Origin: Actinomycetes bacterium
GTDB lineage: Bacteria > Actinomycetota > Acidimicrobiia > Acidimicrobiales > Ilumatobacteraceae
Assembly: GCA_025360105.1 (NCBI GenBank)
Contig: JANYCT010000040.1
Coordinates: forward strand, 1-64,000
Direction of reading: 5' to 3'
Length of the DNA: 64,000 bases
Shown here piece after piece: positions 36,529 to 45,469 of the stretch (the first letter of the stretch is position 1; each line of letters starts with the position of its first letter). The translations under genes and the position numbers were made by a program. The notes under the pieces were generated by a model, which was not told the origin of the DNA, did no database searches, and saw only the letters and a program-made list of their open reading frames with translations.

Positions 36529-38624
36529 CGCCCAGTTCAGAATCGAGGGCACGGATCCCGTATCAGCCGGCACTCGATGGTGTCCGCGCAATCGCAGTCG
36601 TGATGGTGCTGTTATTCCACGGAGGCGTGTCGTGGATGGGTGGCGGCTACTTCGGTGTCTCGGTGTTCTTCACGCTCTCGGGATACCTGATCACCTCGCT
36701 GCTCGTGCGCGAATTCGAGTCGACGCAGCAAATCGCTCCGTCGTCGTTCTACGTGCGCCGTGCGAAACGCCTGCTACCGGCCAGCTTGGTCTGCCTCTCG
36801 GCAGTAGCGATTTTGGCAGCGAACGACGTGTGGACCGGTGCCGACCAGCTCAAGCGCGATCTCCTCGGGTCACTGGCGCAGGTCGCGAATTGGGTACGGC
36901 TCTTCGCTGGCGAAAGCTACATCGATGTGCAGAGCAAGACGGCAGGATTGCGCTCGCCGCTCGACCACTACTGGTCACTCGCGATTGAGGAGCAGTTCTA
37001 TTGGCTCTGGCCGGTGGCGTTCTGGGCGCTTGCTCGCTGGGCCCGCTCTCGCGGGTGGAGCATGACCCGAGTGATCGGCGGCTGCACACTGATGGCGGCA
37101 GCCTGTGCGCCGGTGATTGCAGCGGCCTGGGGAAGCGACGCAGCATATTGGGCCACGCCGGCACGGGCGAGTGAGATTCTGCTGGGTGCACTGATCGCCG
37201 TTGCACTTGCCGAGCAGCGAATTCGGCCAGCGCGCTGGATGGCGCCGGCTGGGTTGGTCGCTGTGGTTGGACTCGGCCTCTTCCTGCCGATTTCCGGCGG
37301 ACCCGCCTACAGCGGGGCGTTCCCGTTGCTCGCATTGGCCAGTGTGGCGCTGCTGGTCGGTCTGCAGCGCAGCGGCACCGTGACCACGGTGCTGGGATGG
37401 CGTCCGTTCGTGGCTCTTGGCCGAATCAGCTATGGCGTCTACCTGTATCACCTGCCGATCTTTGTGTACCTGACAGCGGATCGATCGGGCCTCGACGGCT
37501 GGAGGCTCCTCATCGCGCGTCTCGGGCTCACCGTGGCGTGCTCTGTCGCCTCGTACTTCGTCATCGAGCGCCCGATCCGTCGGGCGACGTGGGCCGGTGC
37601 GCGCACGGCAACGGTTGCAGTTGGTGCATCGATGGTGGTCGTAGTGCTGGCTTTCACCGTTCCGGTCTCATCCGCAACATATTGGATGGCCAGTGCCGCT
37701 GCCGGGTCACGGGCAGCGATCCCTCTTGACGAACCCTCGGCCCCGCTGTCAGCGATGTCGGCGTCCACGACTTCGCTTGCACCGCGCACTGCCAAGAGCG
37801 AGCCAGACTCGACGACCTCGACGGTGGCCGTGACGATGGGCTTGGCGACCATCGGCTCGGCGACCATTGGGGTAGACGGCACCGCGCCTACCACGGCTGC
37901 GGTCCTCCCGGTGTTGAATCGACCGGTGCGCATCTTGGTGGTGGGCGATTCGACCGCGGAGGCTACGAGCAACGGGCTCATTGCTTGGGCTTGGACGAAC
38001 CCCTCGCTGGCAAGGGTTTCCGTAGCGGCTTCGCCGGGGTGCGGCTTCCTTCGAGGAGGATTGGTCGCGAGCGATAACGGCGTTGCATTTCAGCCGGCCT
38101 GTGACGATGTGCTCGACAAACAGCTCCCGAGGGCGCTGCGCCGACAGCGACCTGATGTCGTGATGCTGATGGTCACCGCTCGTGACATCTCGCCGCGTAC
38201 ATGGAGCGCGGCCGAGGGAGAGCTGACGACCGCTGACCCACTGTTCGTGTCCCGGCTCGAACACGACTTCAGCGCCATCCAGCGACTCATCACATCGTCA
38301 TCGTCGGCTCAGGTGGTGTGGATCCGCCCACCTCACGTGGATCCCTATTGGGCTCATGTGGAGTCGCCCGTCACCGATGATCATGCCCACGCCGTCGTCG
38401 ACGCCGCGATGACCAAGGTGATCGGCGAGAACAGCAGTCGTGCCGAGTTGCTCGACCTGCGCGCATGGACAGAGAACGACGGGATTTCGTTCTTGCACTC
38501 TGCTCGGCCCGACGGTTTGCACTTCACTCCGTCGGCTGCCACCGACGTCGCCGCGCGTTGGCTCGGTCCTCAGCTGTTACTCGCCGCCGCACGTGCAACG
38601 ACGAAGGCTGGTACTGGTCCGTAG
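36525..38624 (+). CDS. Acyltransferase 3 with C-terminal SGNH-like hydrolase domain
   Basis: A 699-residue two-domain protein. Residues about 10-400 form the membrane acyltransferase (ALDGVRAIAVVMVLLFHGG, YFGVSVFFTLSGYLI, YWSLAIEEQFYWLWPVAFW, and LGRISYGVYLYHLPIF). A Ser/Thr/Ala-rich linker (about 405-460) leads to an extracytoplasmic SGNH fold: VVGDSTAEATSNG (Ser nucleophile, about 475) and RPDGLHFTPSA (catalytic Asp/His, about 665). In related OafA-type fusions the SGNH domain completes acyl transfer to surface glycans. ATG overlaps the upstream GT gene. Convergent with an SDR gene, 3 nt apart. Confidence 0.88.
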   Translation: MTPSSESRARIPYQPALDGVRAIAVVMVLLFHGGVSWMGGGYFGVSVFFTLSGYLITSLLVREFESTQQIAPSSFYVRRAKRLLPASLVCLSAVAILAANDVWTGADQLKRDLLGSLAQVANWVRLFAGESYIDVQSKTAGLRSPLDHYWSLAIEEQFYWLWPVAFWALARWARSRGWSMTRVIGGCTLMAAACAPVIAAAWGSDAAYWATPARASEILLGALIAVALAEQRIRPARWMAPAGLVAVVGLGLFLPISGGPAYSGAFPLLALASVALLVGLQRSGTVTTVLGWRPFVALGRISYGVYLYHLPIFVYLTADRSGLDGWRLLIARLGLTVACSVASYFVIERPIRRATWAGARTATVAVGASMVVVVLAFTVPVSSATYWMASAAAGSRAAIPLDEPSAPLSAMSASTTSLAPRTAKSEPDSTTSTVAVTMGLATIGSATIGVDGTAPTTAAVLPVLNRPVRILVVGDSTAEATSNGLIAWAWTNPSLARVSVAASPGCGFLRGGLVASDNGVAFQPACDDVLDKQLPRALRRQRPDVVMLMVTARDISPRTWSAAEGELTTADPLFVSRLEHDFSAIQRLITSSSSAQVVWIRPPHVDPYWAHVESPVTDDHAHAVVDAAMTKVIGENSSRAELLDLRAWTENDGISFLHSARPDGLHFTPSAATDVAARWLGPQLLLAAARATTKAGTGP

Positions 38625-38627
38625 TCG

Positions 38628-39683
38628 CTATCTCGACCGCGGCAGTAACGCAGTGGCGTGCTTCAACAGCGTGAGTGCGCCCTGCTTTGCCGGGCGGCGA
38701 TGATGCGATTGGGTCTCGTCGTCCTGCGCCGCCATCGACCGCCGGTGCGACACGAACCAGTCGTAGCTCTCGGCGAACATCTCCTCGTTCGACCAGCGCG
38801 GTGTCCACCCGAGCGCCTCGGTTGCGTGTGTCGTGTCGAACCACATCGACTTGCTGTACATGATCCAGTGATATGGCGCGAACGGTGCGAGTCCGGCGGT
38901 TGCGACCAACCGCATCGCCAACGAGGCCGCACCGGCGGGGAGTGACCTCACCTGTGAGCCCGTACCGGCGTGCTCGCAGACGGCCTCAAGCGTCTCGCGC
39001 ATTGTGCCGAACCGATCGGTGCCGGCGTTGAAGATGGCCGGCCCGCTGCTCGCACCGGCGCGGATGCAGATGTCGGCGAGGTCATCGGCGTGGACGAACT
39101 GGTATCGATTTGAGCCGTTGCCGAGCACGAAGACATCGGCACCGTCGGCGATCCAATCGAACAGGATCCCGAAGATGCCGAGTCGGCCGTGACCCAAGAT
39201 GGTGCGTGGTCGCACGATGCTCACGTCGAGACCGTGCGCCGCTGCATTGAGGCACGCCCACTCCGCAGCGAGCTTGGCGTCACCGTAGGCCTCACGAGGT
39301 GACGGCACGGTGGATGGCAGAACCGGGTTGGATTCGGGCACACCGAACACTGCGCTCGACGAGGTGTGCACCACCTTTGCGACGGCTGCATCGCTGCAGG
39401 CGGCGAGCAGGATGCGGGTACCGTCGACGTTGACGGTGCGCAGCAAATGCTCGTCTTTGGCGAGGGGCACCTGGGCCACGTTGTGATACACCACGTCAAT
39501 GCCGTCGACAGCGGCGCGTACCACAGCGGCATTGCGGATGTCACCCTGCACGAAGTCGAGATCGCCGGCATCGTCGGGCGGATTCACGTCGAGGATGCGA
39601 ACCCTGTGTCCTGCGGCGCGAAGCTGCGTGGCGAGCAGGGCGCCGAAGTAGCCGCTGCCACCGGTAACGAGGGCCGTGGTCAC
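38628..39683 (-). CDS. NAD-dependent epimerase/dehydratase (extended SDR, 3beta-HSD-like)
   Basis: A 351-residue extended short-chain dehydrogenase. The NAD loop is ALVTGGSGYFGALLATQL (residues 4-21), DIRN follows at about 52, and catalytic Ser/Tyr/Lys lie in VVHTSSSAVFG and REAYGDAKLAAEW (about 105-140). RYQFVHADDLADICI is the usual C-terminal signature. Family members epimerise nucleotide sugars or oxidise 3-hydroxy groups. The GTG start overlaps the upstream SDR gene by 4 nt (GTGA). It is the last gene of a four-gene operon with a GMC oxidoreductase. Confidence 0.87.
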   Translation of the reverse strand: MTTALVTGGSGYFGALLATQLRAAGHRVRILDVNPPDDAGDLDFVQGDIRNAAVVRAAVDGIDVVYHNVAQVPLAKDEHLLRTVNVDGTRILLAACSDAAVAKVVHTSSSAVFGVPESNPVLPSTVPSPREAYGDAKLAAEWACLNAAAHGLDVSIVRPRTILGHGRLGIFGILFDWIADGADVFVLGNGSNRYQFVHADDLADICIRAGASSGPAIFNAGTDRFGTMRETLEAVCEHAGTGSQVRSLPAGAASLAMRLVATAGLAPFAPYHWIMYSKSMWFDTTHATEALGWTPRWSNEEMFAESYDWFVSHRRSMAAQDDETQSHHRRPAKQGALTLLKHATALLPRSR

Positions 39684-40726
39684 AGCTCTAGCCCCTCGCG
39701 GCGGCACCATTGAATGCTGCGGCGCATACCCTCGTATAGCGCGACCGCGGGTCGGTATCCGAGCTCGGTTTGCGCAGCACCGATGTCGCAGGCAATCGAG
39801 TGCGCCATCTCGCCCATCACATGCAACTGTTGCTGGTACCGGCCGGTGGATTGGATGATGCGGTCGGCCCGTTCGGCGACGCGACCGGCGATCACGGGCA
39901 GTGCCATCGCGCCCGGCTTGACCTCGTAGCCCTCGTCGGTAAGGGCCCGACCAACTGTCTCGATGATCTCGTTCACGGTGTAGGCGCGTTCGTCGGCGAT
40001 CCAATACGCACGCCCGCTCGGCCCTGGTGTGAGCTCGGCGCGCACGATGCCCTGGACGAGGTTGTCGACATAGACCATCGACCGGCGCTGCATGCCTGCG
40101 CCGAACTTCGGGAACCTGCCACCGCGCACAAGACGAAAGAACGTGGTTTGACGTGGCGGCTGAAGCGGGCCGTAAAACCATGGTGGACGCACGATGACGG
40201 CATCGAGGCCGGCCTGCACCTGATCGAGCACAGCGAGTTCGCCCTGCATCTTCGACTCGCCGTATCCCAGATACGGGTTGTAGGGCTCGTGAGCGCGGAA
40301 CGTGTCTTCGTCAGAAGCATTTGTGCCGAACGGTGAGTTGGATGACACGTGCACCATCCGCCGGAGGCCGGCTCGCTGGACTGCAGCCGCAACGTTGGCA
40401 GCACCACCCGCGTTGACCGCAAAGAAGTCGCTGACCTTGGCCGGGTGAATCACACCCGCGGTGTGGATGACGTCGGTGTCGGGCGGAAGTCCGACGAGCA
40501 GGCGTTCGAGCGAGTCCGGGTCGGTGACCGAGCCGATGATCGCGCGCGCTCTAGCGCTCACTGCGTGCACGGCATCGGCCTCTGTTTGGTTCAGCACGAG
40601 AGCGCGCACCTCGCCATCGCGCGCGTGATCGCCTGCGTCGGTTGCCAGATGGTGTACGAGCGCGCGGCCGAGCCACCCAGCTGACCCGGTAATCACCGTC
40701 GCCGCGGGCAGGGCGAGATCATCCAT
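39680..40726 (-). CDS. NAD-dependent epimerase/dehydratase (extended SDR)
   Basis: A 348-residue extended SDR. The nucleotide loop is TVITGSAGWLGRALVHHLA (about residues 10-28). HVSSNSPFG and PYLGYGESKMQGE (about 130-160) carry the catalytic Ser/Tyr/Lys. RSMVYVDNLVQGIVRAEL marks the C-terminal half. It is homologous to, but clearly different from, the SDR downstream. The ATG at 40726 lies 8 nt inside the GMC gene. The pair of SDRs after one flavoprotein suggests successive steps on one substrate. Confidence 0.86.
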   Translation of the reverse strand: MDDLALPAATVITGSAGWLGRALVHHLATDAGDHARDGEVRALVLNQTEADAVHAVSARARAIIGSVTDPDSLERLLVGLPPDTDVIHTAGVIHPAKVSDFFAVNAGGAANVAAAVQRAGLRRMVHVSSNSPFGTNASDEDTFRAHEPYNPYLGYGESKMQGELAVLDQVQAGLDAVIVRPPWFYGPLQPPRQTTFFRLVRGGRFPKFGAGMQRRSMVYVDNLVQGIVRAELTPGPSGRAYWIADERAYTVNEIIETVGRALTDEGYEVKPGAMALPVIAGRVAERADRIIQSTGRYQQQLHVMGEMAHSIACDIGAAQTELGYRPAVALYEGMRRSIQWCRREGLEL

Positions 40727-42194
40727 GTGGGCGCTCCGTCTCGATGAAACGCTGCGCGTTGCGAATGGCAAACGCCATTACAGAACCCTGCGGGTTCACG
40801 CCGGGAGCGTCGGGCAGCATGGACGCATCGTTGACCCATACATTCCGCATGCCGCGCACCTGTCCGAAGCTACCGGCAGCGCAGCGTGGGTGCTCGCCGA
40901 TGGGTACGGTGGAGCAGAGGTGCACCGTCATCACCGTGGCCTTCGTGGCCGCAAACGAGCGTTGCAGCGAGGCGATATCGGCGCTGCTGCGCACCACCGG
41001 AGCGTTGTGGTAGCTGGGGTACACCTCATCTGCGCCGGCGGCGAGCATCAACAGGGTGAGCCTGCTCAGCCCGCTGCGCAGCAGTTGCTTGTCGCGAGCG
41101 GTGAGGTTGTAGGTCACCAATGGGTCGCGCAGTCCGGGGATGGCCTTCACCCGTCCCTTGCCCTCACTGGTGATGGCTGCGTAGTACACACAGACTCGTT
41201 CCCACTCGTGCAGTGCGTGGCTGAACTCGCCCCAGTTGTCGGCCAGCGCGAGCGCAACCAGGCCGGGGTGGCTGGCGGAGCCCCCGAAGGAGATCTCCGG
41301 GGCGAACTCTTTGACCTGATGCACGGGCACGTCGTCGGGAATGTTGATTGGCTCGGCGAATCGGGCCGCCAGCTTCACCGTCGGATGCACAGCAAGTGTG
41401 TCACCGATGCGCTCACGTAGACCGCTGCGCTGCAGCAGCGCAGGCGTATGGATGGCCCCGCCACAGACGAAGACGTGGCGGAAATGGATCCGCCCGGGAG
41501 AGCCGTCGGCGAGCACGACGTCGGCGTCGCTGGCGCTGGTGCCCGAGATCGACAGCTTGCGCACACGACACTGCGTGAGCAGGCGCGCCCCGGCTCGTTG
41601 GGCACGCGGCAGGTAGGTGCGCGTCATGCTTTGGCGTTGTCCGCTCGATGCTGATCCGCCGGGGGGATATGTCATCCAACGCGGGCTCTCGCTGTTCTGC
41701 CACGCAAGCGCATCTGCACCTCGTCGCAACACGGCACTCGGCGCCGAAACCGCGCCGGGCACGGTGGTGACGTTGATCGCCGACTCGATCTCGTCGGCGA
41801 TGACGTACATCTCGTCGGGATCCAGATCGCGGATGTGGTACTGGCTGCGCCACCGCTCGAGCAGCTCGGCCGGTGGGCGGCGATAGAGACCACTGTTCAC
41901 TTCGGTGCCGCCTCCGGCACAGCGCCCCTCGGTGTAGGCAATCGACGGGAGTCCGAGCGCAACCGTGACGCCGCCGGAGCGGTATTGGCGGTCCATCTGC
42001 TCGAGTGAAAAGGAGACCACGCTGCCCTGCTCGACCCAATCGCCCTCTTCGACGACGAGCACGTCGAATCCGGCCTCGGCCAGTAACGCAGCGGTGGTCG
42101 CTCCACCGGCACCCGAGCCGATGATGAGTATCTCGGCGTCGTAGCGCGCCTCGGTGGCGGGAGTATGGATGGGCGTGCTCGCAGGACCGGTCAT
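40719..42194 (-). CDS. GMC-family FAD-dependent oxidoreductase
   Basis: A 491-residue flavoprotein. The FAD dinucleotide loop ILIIGSGAGGATTAALLAEAGFDVLVVEEGDW (about 22-53 as positions; GxGxxG plus acidic end) opens it. GRCAGGGTEVNSGLYRRPP is the second GMC signature, and WVNDASMLPDAPGVNPQGSVMAFAIRNA (about 455-482) is the C-terminal FAD site. GMC enzymes oxidise alcohols to aldehydes or ketones. Its start overlaps the small upstream gene by 4 nt. Substrate unknown; operon partners suggest a sugar or lipid-linked alcohol. Confidence 0.88.
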   Translation of the reverse strand: MTGPASTPIHTPATEARYDAEILIIGSGAGGATTAALLAEAGFDVLVVEEGDWVEQGSVVSFSLEQMDRQYRSGGVTVALGLPSIAYTEGRCAGGGTEVNSGLYRRPPAELLERWRSQYHIRDLDPDEMYVIADEIESAINVTTVPGAVSAPSAVLRRGADALAWQNSESPRWMTYPPGGSASSGQRQSMTRTYLPRAQRAGARLLTQCRVRKLSISGTSASDADVVLADGSPGRIHFRHVFVCGGAIHTPALLQRSGLRERIGDTLAVHPTVKLAARFAEPINIPDDVPVHQVKEFAPEISFGGSASHPGLVALALADNWGEFSHALHEWERVCVYYAAITSEGKGRVKAIPGLRDPLVTYNLTARDKQLLRSGLSRLTLLMLAAGADEVYPSYHNAPVVRSSADIASLQRSFAATKATVMTVHLCSTVPIGEHPRCAAGSFGQVRGMRNVWVNDASMLPDAPGVNPQGSVMAFAIRNAQRFIETERPHG

Positions 42195-42532
42195 TGTGCC
42201 GCCGAACCATCGGGCTGCGTGTTCGGCCACTGCTCCCAGATGTATGTGTATGCCAGCGACCGGACCATCCGCACGTATTCTCCGAGTAGCGGAAGGGGAT
42301 GCCGGATCAACCACAGGATCAGGCGGTCTGAACCTGGGGATGCAACGACGATGCGCATTGGCGCGGCTATCAGGTGCACACCGATTCGCAACACGCTCGG
42401 CAACTCGTCGACACGCTGCACGGTGAAGTCGGACACCTCGCCGCGCTGTTGTTCACTGAGTCCGGGTAGGTCGGCGCGGAGCAAGCGTTGTGCGAAGGGG
42501 CGCACGAGACCCCGTGAGGATTGACCAGCCAT
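42191..42532 (-). CDS. Small hypothetical protein, co-transcribed with the GMC oxidoreductase
   Basis: A 113-residue protein that I do not recognise. The first half is charged and helical (FAQRLLRADLPGLSEQQR, later VQRVDELPSVLRIGVHLIAAPMRIVV), and the second half has a hydrophobic patch near LILWLIRHPLPLLGEYVRMVRSLAYTYIW. It may sit on the membrane or bind the GMC enzyme as a small subunit, as in some dehydrogenase complexes. The four-base overlap with the GMC start means translation is coupled. TACACT lies 12 nt upstream of the ATG. Confidence 0.65.
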   Translation of the reverse strand: MAGQSSRGLVRPFAQRLLRADLPGLSEQQRGEVSDFTVQRVDELPSVLRIGVHLIAAPMRIVVASPGSDRLILWLIRHPLPLLGEYVRMVRSLAYTYIWEQWPNTQPDGSAAQ

Positions 42533-42575
42533 GACGAAACGCTCAGTGTAGTCGGGCCTGCTCGGACATGCCCGC

Positions 42576-42631
42576 GATCACTTGGGCATGATCACTTGTG
42601 CACGATCACACGGGCACAATCACACGCGAGC
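42576..42631 (+). repeat. Four tandem 14-bp units at the 3' end of an acyltransferase gene
   Basis: Units start at 42576 (GATCACTTGGGCAT), 42590 (GATCACTTGTGCAC), 42604 (GATCACACGGGCAC) and 42618 (AATCACACGCGAGC). The minus-strand stop codon of the acyltransferase (42620-42622) is in the last unit, so the array occupies the space between this stop and the start of the small gene. Confidence 0.82.
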
Positions 42632-44662
42632 GCACGCGCCTGGCGGTGTGTTGTACGCCGGGTCGTTCACCCAAGAGCCGTTGATCCACAAAGCTGGCGG
42701 CGTCGGAGTGACGCCGTCGAAACGGGCGGCGATCTCTCCCACTAACCAGGCGCCGACCATCGCAGCGCCTGATGCGCACAGGTGCACACCGTCCCACATC
42801 CGCTCGGGTACATGATCGCCATTGAGATCTGCGCTGTATCCCTGACCCCACACGACACGCGAGTCGAGGAACACGACATCGTCGGGCCACGCGCTGGCGA
42901 CGCGTATCGCAGCGTCGGCGAGTACGTCTACACCTGCAACGGTCTGATCAGATCGCATCGGCGGCACGGGAAGAATGACCAATTGGGCGTGCGCCGCGGC
43001 AACGATGTCATGCAACGACGCCAGTGCCGCGAATTGCCTGTCGCCGCCAAACGATGCGTCCCACGTGGACAACTGGATAATGACAATTTGCGGGTGGCTC
43101 GCGTTGATCAGTGTGATGATGTGGGGGAACTCCCCGTAGCCGGGTTGATTCACGAGACCGACGCCGGCGAGCGAACCCCGCACGAGCGTGACTCCAGACG
43201 GAAGGAACGCCGCAGCGACGCCGGGCTCGGTCGTTTCGGCAACGGAGTCCCCGAACATGGCAACGGTGTGCACCACGCCGCGTGTGGCCTGCGGGGGAGG
43301 CAATAGCGAGCTCGTTGCCGATGGCTGAGGCTCCGATATGGCGGCGAAGTTGCTCCTCCCCGTGTCTGCGAGGGGAGTCGGTGTCGGCTGAGTCGCACGG
43401 TGCGTGGCGCCGGTGATCAACGCCGCGTCAAGTGCTGCGGCGCCGCGTTGGGGGAGGGCCACCGTGATCGCGAACACCGCGGCGGCACCCACCGCAAGCG
43501 CGGCTGCAGGAGCAGTCATCCAGCGGGGTAGGCGTTGCAGGCCGAGCCGCGCGGGACGCTCGACCAGATGGTACGACGCGAGTGCCACGACCCACGTGAC
43601 CGTCAGCCGCAGGGTGAGCAGGGGCCACGCGGTGAGCCCGGTGCGCAGCGGGGTCAGCACCACAAAGATCGGCCAGTGCCACAGGTACAGTCCATACGAG
43701 ATGCGACCGATCGAGCGCAGTGCTCGCAGCGACAGCGCAGCGCGTACTGCGCCGAGCGGTGACCAGTTGCGCGTTGTCGAGAGCGGGATCGCCTGTGGGT
43801 CCTCCGACGACGTTGTGACCGCCGCAAGCAGCAGCCCCACTGCGGACGCAAATGCAGCGAAGCCGCCGTAGAACAACACAGCAGAGCTTCCGTCGGCGCG
43901 TGCAAAGGCCCACACGATGGAGCCACTGAGGACAAGTATCGTGACACCTGTCGCTGCGCGGGCGCAGCGCGACCGGTGTTGCACAACGTGTCGCACGAGG
44001 TGGCGAGCTGAGCGTGTTGCGAAGAGGCCGCCGATCATCATTGCCCCAACGCGTGTGTCTGTTCCCTCATAAACGCGCGTCGACGAGGCTGGGTCGTAGA
44101 GCACAGCCATGAGGACAAACGAGAGCACGGCACCGGTTGCGCACACCGTGGCCATTGTGCGATGCGGTCGTCGCGCCCAGCATGCGATCGCCAATGCCAC
44201 CACGGGCCAGACGAGGTAGAACTGCTCCTCGACTGCGAGGCTCCACAGGTGGGTGAGCGGCGATTGCAGAGCAAACGCTGTCCAGTAGTTGTGATGAGCG
44301 ACGATCTCGTGCCAGTTCATCAGAAATGACAATCCCCACAGCGTGTCGCCACGCAACGCGAGTCGCTCCGGGGCGGTTCCCCATCGCACGGACCAGAACG
44401 TGACGACGCACAGCATGATGGCCAGTGCGGGCAGCAGGCGTCGCGCGCGGCGCGCCCAGAATTCACCGAGACGCACCGTTGTGCTGCGATCGATCTCGCG
44501 TAGCAGCAGTCCGGTGATCAAGAAGCCGGAGATCACAAAAAAGGTGTCGACACCCAGAAATCCACCCTCGAGATGTCCGGCGTGGAACAACAAAACGGCG
44601 CACACGGCCACCGCCCGCAACCCATCGAGTGCAGGAAAATACCCTGGTTCTGCATCGTTCAC
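42620..44662 (-). CDS. Acyltransferase 3 with C-terminal SGNH-like hydrolase domain
   Basis: A 680-residue protein built like the one at 36525. The membrane domain starts YFPALDGLRAVAVCAVLLFHAG and contains FLGVDTFFVISGFLI, THLWSLAVEEQFYLVWPVVAL and IGRISYGLYLWHWPIFVV. After a Pro/Thr-rich linker (about 425-465) an SGNH-like domain has MFGDSVAETTEPG and WDGVHLCASGAAM. The likely job is acyl transfer to a surface glycan. I chose GTG 44662 (GGGGGG upstream); a GTG at 44719 would add 19 residues. Confidence 0.86.
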   Translation of the reverse strand: MNDAEPGYFPALDGLRAVAVCAVLLFHAGHLEGGFLGVDTFFVISGFLITGLLLREIDRSTTVRLGEFWARRARRLLPALAIMLCVVTFWSVRWGTAPERLALRGDTLWGLSFLMNWHEIVAHHNYWTAFALQSPLTHLWSLAVEEQFYLVWPVVALAIACWARRPHRTMATVCATGAVLSFVLMAVLYDPASSTRVYEGTDTRVGAMMIGGLFATRSARHLVRHVVQHRSRCARAATGVTILVLSGSIVWAFARADGSSAVLFYGGFAAFASAVGLLLAAVTTSSEDPQAIPLSTTRNWSPLGAVRAALSLRALRSIGRISYGLYLWHWPIFVVLTPLRTGLTAWPLLTLRLTVTWVVALASYHLVERPARLGLQRLPRWMTAPAAALAVGAAAVFAITVALPQRGAAALDAALITGATHRATQPTPTPLADTGRSNFAAISEPQPSATSSLLPPPQATRGVVHTVAMFGDSVAETTEPGVAAAFLPSGVTLVRGSLAGVGLVNQPGYGEFPHIITLINASHPQIVIIQLSTWDASFGGDRQFAALASLHDIVAAAHAQLVILPVPPMRSDQTVAGVDVLADAAIRVASAWPDDVVFLDSRVVWGQGYSADLNGDHVPERMWDGVHLCASGAAMVGAWLVGEIAARFDGVTPTPPALWINGSWVNDPAYNTPPGACARV

Positions 44663-44734
44663 ATTGCCCCCCGGCGCTGTTGCGCTCGCACACGGTGAGG
44701 TGTCGACCCCGAAAGGCACCTCCGACAGTGGCGT

Positions 44735-45457
44735 CTACCTGTGCTGCTTCAACCGTTCGTTCAGCACCGAGTATCGCACAATGCAGATCACGGCACGCAC
44801 CCCGTCGCGCCAACCGATCTTTTTGCCCTCGGCGTAGGTGCGTCCTGCATAAGAGATGCCTACTTCGTAGATCTGCCACTTGCCGCGCGCCAGCTTGGCA
44901 GTCACCTCGGGTTCGAATCCGAAGCGGTCCTCTTCGATGTCGATCGATTGGATGACCTCTCGCCGAAATGCTTTGTAGCAGGTCTCCATGTCACTCAGGT
45001 TGAGGTCGGTGAACATGTTCGAGAGCAAGGTGAGCAGACGGTTACCGAGGGAATGCCAGAAGTAGAGCACCCGATGGGGGCGGCCGCCGAGAAACCGCGA
45101 GCCGTACACGACATCGGCCTGCCCAGACTCGAGTGGTTCCATCAGTTGGCCGTATTCGGACGGGTCGTACTCGAGATCGGCGTCCTGCACCACCACGTAG
45201 TCGCCGGTGGCGGCAGCGAAACCGGTGCGCAGGGCGGCACCCTTACCCTGGTTGTACGGCTGCACAATCACTCGCACACGCGGGTCGGACACCGTCGCCA
45301 GCAATTCGCGAGTGGTGTCGGTGGAGCCGTCGTCGACCACGATCACCTCGTGGATCCACGGCGATGCACACACCTTGTCGAGCAGGGTCAGAATGGTTGC
45401 TTGCTCGTTGTAGCAGGGGACAACGGCAGTCAGGCAGGGGCGAGGAGGTATAGACAC
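44735..45457 (-). CDS. GT2 glycosyltransferase (polyprenyl-phosphate sugar synthase-like)
   Basis: A 240-residue GT-A enzyme. [36 protein letters not shown] (about 38-53), [29 protein letters not shown] (about 71-99) and the [11 protein letters not shown] motif (about 156-166) are standard for this group, which charges polyprenyl phosphate with a hexose. It has no C-terminal membrane helices. The GTG start follows TAACCT by 9 nt. It lies 12 nt after AftD on the same strand. Confidence 0.85.
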   Translation of the reverse strand: MSIPPRPCLTAVVPCYNEQATILTLLDKVCASPWIHEVIVVDDGSTDTTRELLATVSDPRVRVIVQPYNQGKGAALRTGFAAATGDYVVVQDADLEYDPSEYGQLMEPLESGQADVVYGSRFLGGRPHRVLYFWHSLGNRLLTLLSNMFTDLNLSDMETCYKAFRREVIQSIDIEEDRFGFEPEVTAKLARGKWQIYEVGISYAGRTYAEGKKIGWRDGVRAVICIVRYSVLNERLKQHR

Positions 45458-45469
45458 AATGTGCGTAGG

